NCBI GenBank assembly: GCA_001701295.1
Contig: DAAV01000058.1
Span: 1,007 to 7,371 of the forward strand
From: Bacteroidales bacterium H10
GTDB lineage: Bacteria > Bacteroidota > Bacteroidia > Bacteroidales > Muribaculaceae
Reading direction: 5' to 3'
DNA: 6,365 nucleotides
Shown here: positions 1 through 5,042 of the stretch, one piece after another
How positions within the stretch are numbered: the stretch's first letter is position 1
Layout: each line of letters starts with the position of its first letter
Made by a program: the position numbers and the translations under genes
Notes under the pieces: model-generated
Told to the model about the DNA's origin: nothing
Seen by the model: only the letters and a program-made list of their open reading frames with translations
Databases searched by the model: none

Positions 1-31
1 CTTTTCTTACTAATTGCTGAATTGTAGGCAT
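1..31 (-). CDS. rpsL: 30S ribosomal protein S12, N-terminal 10 codons (partial, runs off left edge)
   Basis: Reading the minus strand from position 31 gives ATG followed by codons for MPTIQQLVRK and the first base (G) of the next codon, with no stop before the window ends. MPTIxQLxRKGR is the highly conserved start of bacterial S12, the decoding-centre protein of the small ribosomal subunit and the classic site of streptomycin resistance. The bases before the ATG are A-rich with no Shine-Dalgarno sequence, which is usual for highly expressed Bacteroidota genes. A well-formed promoter lies about 140 bases upstream in the same direction. In most bacteria rpsL opens the str operon with rpsG and fusA; those genes would lie left of this window and are not visible. 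The identification rests on ten residues only, but they fit in sequence, start position and promoter context. Confidence 0.92.
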   Translation of the reverse strand, partial: MPTIQQLVRK

Positions 32-170
32 TCTTTGTCTGTTTGTTTATTATTTGATTTTATAGTTGCTTCACCTTTAAGGAACAATTCCACCACACAT
101 ATAACGCCTGCCAAACAATTAAATATCAACTGTTTAGCCTGCGTCGAGAGGCGAAATCGCTTCGAAATGC
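32..170 (-). promoter_or_regulatory. rpsL 5' leader (untranslated region)
   Basis: This stretch of about 139 bases separates the probable transcription start near 168-171 from the rpsL ATG. No convincing coding frame fills it. It holds an 11-bp stem-loop at 110-138, a small GGAA/TTCC hairpin at 81-91, and a possible alternative pairing of GCCT (137-140) with AGGC (149-152) that would compete with the base of the larger stem. The last 25 bases before the ATG are A-rich and look unstructured, as expected for Bacteroidota translation starts. A leader this long upstream of a ribosomal protein operon could have a regulatory role, but nothing here proves one. Confidence 0.5.
110..138 (-). promoter_or_regulatory. 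Stem-loop in the rpsL leader RNA
   Basis: In the leftward transcript the arms GCUAAACAGUU (138-128) and AAUUGUUUGGC (120-110) pair over 11 bp with two G-U wobbles, closing a 7-nt loop GAUAUUU. There is no U-tract after it, so it is not an intrinsic terminator. It sits about 80 bases before the rpsL start codon. It could be a regulatory element, for example a target for a ribosomal protein, or simply mRNA structure. I do not recognise it as a named RNA family. Confidence 0.4.
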
Positions 171-174
171 GATG

Positions 175-206
175 CAAAGATACAAAAAATCAGTGTCTTA
201 AGCAAG
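175..206 (-). promoter_or_regulatory. Bacteroidota-type promoter for rpsL
   Basis: The minus strand carries TATCTTTG at 182-175, a perfect match to the Bacteroidota -7 consensus TAnnTTTG. Exactly 20 bases upstream is CTTG (206-203), a three-of-four match to the -33 element TTTG, within the usual spacing. The intervening bases are AT-rich. The predicted start of transcription is near 168-171. The site lies just downstream of the terminator of the preceding gene, as expected for the start of a new transcription unit. Confidence 0.75.
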
Positions 207-247
207 AATTTTACAAAAATTCGTGTATTTTAATTGAAAACAACCCG

Positions 248-279
248 AAAAAATGAGGGACACCAAATGGTATCCCTCA
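248..279 (-). terminator. Rho-independent terminator after the 1525-residue secreted protein gene
   Basis: In the leftward transcript UGAGGGAUACC (279-269) pairs with GGUGUCCCUCA (264-254) along 11 bp with a single U-G wobble and an AUUU loop. Six U residues (253-248) follow the stem immediately. This is a textbook intrinsic terminator, placed 56 bases after the TAG stop at 336-338 and upstream of the rpsL promoter, so it separates the two units. On the opposite strand the wobble becomes a C-A mismatch and no T-tract follows the stem, so it is directional. Confidence 0.9.
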
Positions 280-335
280 AATCAGATATAACAGCCGCCT
301 TATCGGCACAAACTGTAAAATTCAAATTTTGTCGA

Positions 336-3300
336 CTATCTCACGATAACTTTAGTCACGGTCTTGCCGGCAGTCACGACATAAACACCGCAACCTACAG
401 TCACGACAGTCTTGCTTTCTCCGAAACCATCATAATAGACAATTCCGTTAACAGACGTCACCTTTACTTTAAGACCATCGGCATTGAGAATCACTATATC
501 CTGTCCGACAGCCTGAACCGATACGTCGCCATATCCTATTCCGGCGATTCCGGTAGTTCTGACAACCACCTCGTTCGAAGCGGCCGACTCGCCCTTGTCC
601 TTATAGACAGCTGTAACAACATATGCATATTCCTCATCCGCAACAACATTATCGTCTACAAACTCTGTATCTTCGATGACAGCATCATTTATTTTGACGC
701 CATCGCGATATACATAGTATCCCATAAGCTCCAGATTTGCGGCGGAAGCAGGAATATAAGTCACATCATCCACCATCAACATAAATGCATCATAAGACTC
801 GCATACGATTGCAAAATATTTGGCTCCGGCAGGAAGGGATGCTTCATATAATGTCCATTCACCCGGTACAGCTGCGGAGCCGGCTCCCTGAATCTTTACG
901 AAATCAGAGGCTTCCACACTGCCTGTCGAATAGTAGACAGCCACAGATTCTTTATAATCGCTCGAAAAACTTCTTGCATAGAAAGATATTGTCTGTGCCG
1001 AGCCGTGAAGTTCCGGAGAAATAGCCCAGTCATTGTTCTGAACAGGCGGATTGCCGCTACCGTCAGCGTTGAACAGGGCAAACAAATACTTCTCTCCCGA
1101 ATGAGCAGCGAAGCTCTCATTGCCAAGCAATTCATGATCCCATACCCAGAATGATCCCGTAGTCTGGAAAGATGTGATTCCGGGAATCTCCATATTCTGG
1201 AATCCACCGACTGGAGAACCATCAAGATCAGCGAATGTCCATTCACCATATTCAGCAGCGAATGACTCGGCATCTTCGAAATCCTCTGTCACAGGATTAG
1301 AGCTACCGCCGTCAAGAAGAGGCTCTTTCCAACTGAGTCTGACGGTACCATCCACATTAACTCCCGAGAGATCAGTCACGCCAGGAAGAGAAGATACAAT
1401 CGGAGCCACAGTCAGAGATGAAGTCTGGTTATCAGTCTCATTCTCATCCTCAGCATAAACCACTTTAGCATAATAAAATACCGGTTCCACAGCAATAGGA
1501 GACATATTCCGTTCGAATGAAACGACAGCGGAAGCTCCAGATGCAAGCGTCGCACAATCTTTAGTTTCAACAAGTTCCTCATCCGCGTAAAGCTGCACAG
1601 AATAAGCATCCGCCTGACAGGCTCCATTGTTGACGACAGTTACGTCAACCTTGTAATCCGCACCGGTCTTAACCTTTGCCGGCGCCACTATAGCGGCAGC
1701 TTTAAGATCGTGATCGAGAAGAGAACCGACCTTTATATTATCTATTAACGTATAGACAAAAATCACAGGAGTCGTTGTGATGCGCAACTCGACAACCTTG
1801 CCCGCATAATCTGAAAGATTTACCTGCATTTTGCCCCATCCTTCATCTGTGCCGACAATTTCAGCGACAGTCTTGGTGGAAATATCAATCCAATCCTCTG
1901 TATTTACCTCGCGGACACTGACCGTTATCTCATTTTCATCAGCCTTACCGCCATCACCAACAATATTGTAAGTCATAAAAGTAAGAGCCGGATTGACCAT
2001 CTTCGCAAGCGACACCATAGGTGTAAAGAGATTTCCAGGGCCATTATTCCCATTATTGGCGAAATAGGCGCCATCAGTAGTGCCTTCTGCATCAGGAATA
2101 CCCAAATTCGCTTCATTTCCAAGACTCCAGCTGCCGGAAATCATCCAGTCGTAAGAAAGCTTGCCCTCATTAAGATGCTCCTCTATGCCATCGTAAGGAG
2201 TACCGCAATATATCATACTTGAAAGTGTACCCTGACCGGGAGCCCCATCCACATAAGCAAAAACGGCATAACGAACCAAAGCCTGCTGACCTTCAGGCAC
2301 AGCCTGTTCAGAGAATGTGGTTTCAGAAAGTCCTTCCGCCACAAGTTGCAGATTACTTGTATCTTCCGCATTATAGACATTATAAGTCACTGTGCCCGCG
2401 GGGAATACAAGGCCATTGACATCGGTGGTCACTGCTGTCCATGTCACTAATGCCTGACCATCGACATCCGTACGTACTACATTGACCGCTTCGGGAGCCG
2501 CCGGAGCCTGGAATCCGACATATACGGAAGTCTTGGCCTTAAGACCTGCTCCAGATTCATTGTACCCTATTACAGTATAAACATAATCTCCACTTTGAGG
2601 AAGAACATCGTCATAGCTAAGAGATTCCCCTACTGAAGGAGACTCAAATGTCTTGACAACATCATTATCACGCATAATCTCAACCTTTGTAAGGCTCGAA
2701 AGAGCGTTGCCGTTCATCGTCCGGGAAGGAGCCTTGAATGTTATATTAGCTTTCAGGGCACCCGAGCCATCAGGTGTCACGGCCAAGTCGGAAGCAAGAC
2801 CCGGGGCATCCGCCGACACGCCATCTTCAATCGTTATGTTGCTCAGATACAGATAGAACTGATCAGCATCTGAAATTCCATGGAATCCCACATAATAAAT
2901 ACCGTCGGCATCAGGGACAATCATTTCCTCGAACTGAACCGGATCGGCGCTACTCAGCACCGTAGGCGGCACAATAGTCTCTGTCATGCCTTCCGCAGTG
3001 GCCGATTTTCCAAATTTGACTTCGAGGCGTTCGGGATAAGAAGATCCATAAGAATGAGATGAGAATATAAGATTATAGGCCTTGCCGCCCTCGAGCTTCA
3101 AAGGAGGCGTGATCAGCCAGTCATCCATCTCCAAAGCAGAATTATAAATGATACGGACCTCGTCATTGTAAACAGACCATGTCTTTTCATCGGCATTCTC
3201 ATCAAGAACAGTCCAGCCGCCAAGACCGTCAGCCGCATAATCCGACTGATACGGAGGAACAATAGAACCAAGAGTAACGATATTGGACCGTGCCGGCACC

Positions 3301-4913
3301 GAAACGAGATCAGCGCATACCGCCTCCACGGTATAATAATACTGAGTTATTTCCGCTGGAGTGGCAACTGCTTCAGAAAACTCAGTCACTGTTAGACCTG
3401 ATGCCGCTACAGATCCATCGGCGCGTTTCACTGTATACGTAAGGTTGTCGAGATCGAGATAACCTCCGTTGACAGATTCCGTCACCGGAAGCCAGGAAAG
3501 TTCCATATTGCCATTTTCATAGACCAGCGACACGGACGTGGCTGACGGCGTATCGGCACCGACCCATACGTTCTTGACATTTGTTTTAGGGCCTTCCCCT
3601 CCGTCACCGGCTGCAAAAACAGTAAAATCATACATTCCTGCACCCATAAGAGAAAGATCGACTGGTATCGTGATATCTGTATTCCATGCCTGCGGTTCCC
3701 CACCTGCTATTATCTCGCCATTTGCAAGAACCATCACAAAAAGTTCACCAGAACCCGGAGTCACGCCATCAAACAGAGTGGAAGGTGTGGTAAGAGTCAG
3801 GGTACCTGACAATGACGCGCCATCAAAATGGAATTCTACATTTTTACATTCAGCCGGAGCCGTAGGCTCAGCCGCGGGCTTAGGAATGAACATGCCCATT
3901 ATCTCGTCATCATTCTCAAGCCGACAAAGCATATCTGCATGACCCGTAGCCATATTGACCTCATACATATAGCCGTTCTCATCGGCGGGGCATACGTTCC
4001 AGAACATACGTCCCGTCTTATGATCGATGACTGAACTTGAAAGATACTTGGGCGCGACCCCAGTCTCACCGACAAGCGTTACTTCCCCGGTGGCCTTGTC
4101 GATCTTGTTGAGATATGAGGCGGTCACCTCATAATCGTCACCGGCCTCCACTATATCATAATTAATACCGTACAGCTGACCCTGCGCATCGAAAGCTATT
4201 GAATTCCAGTAACCGTCAACAGGCGCCACAGCTGTAGATGTCACTTCTTCACCGAACGATATCTTCGATAATTGACGTCCGTCACCTGTAGAATTATAGG
4301 TTATTCCATAGACTGTCTCTGTAACGGGATCGAGAGCATAGCCTCCGATACCGATCACAGCAAGATCTTCCGGACTCCACTCTCCTATCTTTTCTCCTGT
4401 TTCCATATCATAGGCGGTGGTTGTAATAAAGACCATGCCCCAGAAAGAAATATAGGAAGTGCTATAATAGACGCCATCCACACATACACCTCCATTAGTG
4501 GCATCGGGACCCTCGAAAATAATCTGAGTTGATCCTGAGCCTTGCGGCAGCTCATAAAGGCCTACAGGCGCATTATCCTGTGTGAAAGTACTGTTGAAAA
4601 TCACCGAACCATATATTGTCGGTATATCTGCAGCTTCTTTGACGACTCCCGGAGATGCAGGCGAGAGGATCTGACGCGATCCGGTCTGGGTCTTCAGACC
4701 CTCGGCACGTACGGCGCGCACTTTCGGTGTCACCATAACGCCTTTCTTTTCTTTAGCTTTGGCCTTCGCAGTTTTTAGCGTCATACCGACAGCCGTACGA
4801 GACCTGGCGTCATTCGAACTCTTGGCTTTCTTTGCAATCTGGGCCATTGACGGAGACACTACAGCCGCCACAATGAGAAGGATTGAAAAAATGCGGGTAA
4901 GTTGTTTTTTCAT
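336..4913 (-). CDS. Large secreted multidomain protein with beta-propeller-like region, fnIII, choice-of-anchor-J and CARDB-like domains and C-terminal sorting-like domain
   Basis: Complete 1525-residue exported protein. Residues 1-24 are a signal peptide (MKKQ, hydrophobic core, probable cleavage SMA|Q). Residues 25-80 are strikingly basic (16 Lys/Arg against 3 Asp/Glu). About 98-345 carries repeated DxxTG-type turns (METGEKIGEW, DKATGEVTLV, DHKTGRMFW, MATGHADML), suggesting a beta-propeller. About 350-452 is Ig-like and 455-548 is fnIII. About 551-697 is a first choice-of-anchor-J jelly-roll (GGWTVLDEN, DDWLITPPL). FnIII domains follow at about 702-799 and 804-903, a second jelly-roll at about 905-1063, and a CARDB-like Ig domain at about 1067-1170 (VTVVNNG). 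An fnIII beginning near 1175 is interrupted by a third jelly-roll (about 1205-1388: EDFEDAESF, NNDWAISPEL, VDDVTYIP) and resumes at MGYYVYRDG up to about 1453. Residues 1455-1525 resemble a type IX sorting domain (GVYVVTAGKTVTKVIVR). No catalytic motif was seen, so adhesion or glycan or protein binding is an inference. The ATG is chosen because the signal peptide follows it directly; there is no Shine-Dalgarno sequence. Confidence 0.9.
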   Translation of the reverse strand: MKKQLTRIFSILLIVAAVVSPSMAQIAKKAKSSNDARSRTAVGMTLKTAKAKAKEKKGVMVTPKVRAVRAEGLKTQTGSRQILSPASPGVVKEAADIPTIYGSVIFNSTFTQDNAPVGLYELPQGSGSTQIIFEGPDATNGGVCVDGVYYSTSYISFWGMVFITTTAYDMETGEKIGEWSPEDLAVIGIGGYALDPVTETVYGITYNSTGDGRQLSKISFGEEVTSTAVAPVDGYWNSIAFDAQGQLYGINYDIVEAGDDYEVTASYLNKIDKATGEVTLVGETGVAPKYLSSSVIDHKTGRMFWNVCPADENGYMYEVNMATGHADMLCRLENDDEIMGMFIPKPAAEPTAPAECKNVEFHFDGASLSGTLTLTTPSTLFDGVTPGSGELFVMVLANGEIIAGGEPQAWNTDITIPVDLSLMGAGMYDFTVFAAGDGGEGPKTNVKNVWVGADTPSATSVSLVYENGNMELSWLPVTESVNGGYLDLDNLTYTVKRADGSVAASGLTVTEFSEAVATPAEITQYYYTVEAVCADLVSVPARSNIVTLGSIVPPYQSDYAADGLGGWTVLDENADEKTWSVYNDEVRIIYNSALEMDDWLITPPLKLEGGKAYNLIFSSHSYGSSYPERLEVKFGKSATAEGMTETIVPPTVLSSADPVQFEEMIVPDADGIYYVGFHGISDADQFYLYLSNITIEDGVSADAPGLASDLAVTPDGSGALKANITFKAPSRTMNGNALSSLTKVEIMRDNDVVKTFESPSVGESLSYDDVLPQSGDYVYTVIGYNESGAGLKAKTSVYVGFQAPAAPEAVNVVRTDVDGQALVTWTAVTTDVNGLVFPAGTVTYNVYNAEDTSNLQLVAEGLSETTFSEQAVPEGQQALVRYAVFAYVDGAPGQGTLSSMIYCGTPYDGIEEHLNEGKLSYDWMISGSWSLGNEANLGIPDAEGTTDGAYFANNGNNGPGNLFTPMVSLAKMVNPALTFMTYNIVGDGGKADENEITVSVREVNTEDWIDISTKTVAEIVGTDEGWGKMQVNLSDYAGKVVELRITTTPVIFVYTLIDNIKVGSLLDHDLKAAAIVAPAKVKTGADYKVDVTVVNNGACQADAYSVQLYADEELVETKDCATLASGASAVVSFERNMSPIAVEPVFYYAKVVYAEDENETDNQTSSLTVAPIVSSLPGVTDLSGVNVDGTVRLSWKEPLLDGGSSNPVTEDFEDAESFAAEYGEWTFADLDGSPVGGFQNMEIPGITSFQTTGSFWVWDHELLGNESFAAHSGEKYLFALFNADGSGNPPVQNNDWAISPELHGSAQTISFYARSFSSDYKESVAVYYSTGSVEASDFVKIQGAGSAAVPGEWTLYEASLPAGAKYFAIVCESYDAFMLMVDDVTYIPASAANLELMGYYVYRDGVKINDAVIEDTEFVDDNVVADEEYAYVVTAVYKDKGESAASNEVVVRTTGIAGIGYGDVSVQAVGQDIVILNADGLKVKVTSVNGIVYYDGFGESKTVVTVGCGVYVVTAGKTVTKVIVR
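4842..4913 (-). other. Signal peptide coding segment of the 1525-residue protein
   Basis: The first 24 residues have a Lys/Arg-containing n-region (MKKQLTR), a hydrophobic core (IFSILLIVAAVV) and a polar c-region ending SPSMA before Gln25. This fits signal peptidase I cleavage after Ala24. There is no lipobox cysteine, so the protein is not predicted to be a lipoprotein. This supports Sec export to the periplasm ahead of any type IX step. Confidence 0.85.
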
Positions 4914-4925
4914 AATATAACATAT

Positions 4926-4962
4926 GGTTTCAAATTATTGGGTCGTCACACGGGTTGAAACC
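4926..4962. repeat. 8-bp perfect inverted repeat GGTTTCAA/TTGAAACC across the promoter region
   Basis: GGTTTCAA at 4926-4933 is matched by its exact reverse complement TTGAAACC at 4955-4962, with 21 bases between. The arms overlap the proposed -33 (right arm) and -7 (left arm) elements of the promoter for the 1525-residue gene. This arrangement could be an operator for a regulator that binds two half-sites. If transcription starts further upstream, the arms could form an mRNA hairpin just before the start codon. With 8-bp arms in a short spacer, chance is possible but not likely. Confidence 0.45.
4931..4960 (-). promoter_or_regulatory. Candidate promoter for the 1525-residue secreted protein gene
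   Basis: On the minus strand TAATTTG (4937-4931) resembles the -7 box TAnnTTTG but is one base short. TTTC (4960-4957) lies 19 bases upstream, a three-of-four match to the -33 TTTG. The implied transcript would start near 4925, giving a very short leader of about 12 bases before the ATG at 4913. The site lies after the terminator of the upstream gene, so a promoter is needed here, but the match is imperfect. Confidence 0.4.
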
Positions 4963-4987
4963 TTTTCCCCGAAGCGCAACCATAATC

Positions 4988-5035
4988 AAAAATTTCAGGT
5001 CTGTCAAAAAACGAGATTTGCGTTCCCGACAGACC
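4988..5035 (-). terminator. Candidate intrinsic terminator after the upstream secreted protein gene
   Basis: In the leftward transcript GGUCUGUC (5035-5028) pairs perfectly with GACAGACC (5005-4998). Inside, AACG (5024-5021) pairs with CGUU (5013-5010), giving a two-part stem with an internal loop and a 7-nt apical loop. Downstream comes UGAAAUUUUUG, a U-rich tail that starts a few bases after the stem. The structure begins 7 bases beyond the TAA stop at 5043-5045. The offset tail and the internal loop make it weaker than the terminator at 248-279. Confidence 0.6.
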
Positions 5036-5042
5036 CTATAAA

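Noticed and set aside
151..173. Short repeats GCGAAATCGC and ATCGC/GCGAT near the rpsL transcript start, considered as an operator
   Set aside because: The inverted arms are only 4-5 bp and overlap in several alternative ways, so they are not distinguishable from chance.
14..256. Plus-strand open frame of 80 codons in the left intergenic region
   Set aside because: It is antisense to the rpsL start, leader and promoter, which explain this DNA better. The Cys- and Asn-rich translation has no recognisable motif.
234..851. Plus-strand open frame of 205 codons
   Set aside because: It starts inside the terminator hairpin and runs antisense to the 3' end of the 1525-residue gene. Its translation is low-complexity Ile/Ser/Asn-rich with no domain pattern, so it is a shadow frame.
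896..1273. Minus-strand 125-codon frame overlapping the large gene in another frame
   Set aside because: The main frame here encodes a clear jelly-roll domain; the alternative frame shows no domain pattern and no start context.
3538..3942. Plus-strand open frame of 134 codons
   Set aside because: It lies wholly antisense inside the clearly coding minus-strand gene, and its Pro/Ser-rich translation is typical of a shadow frame.
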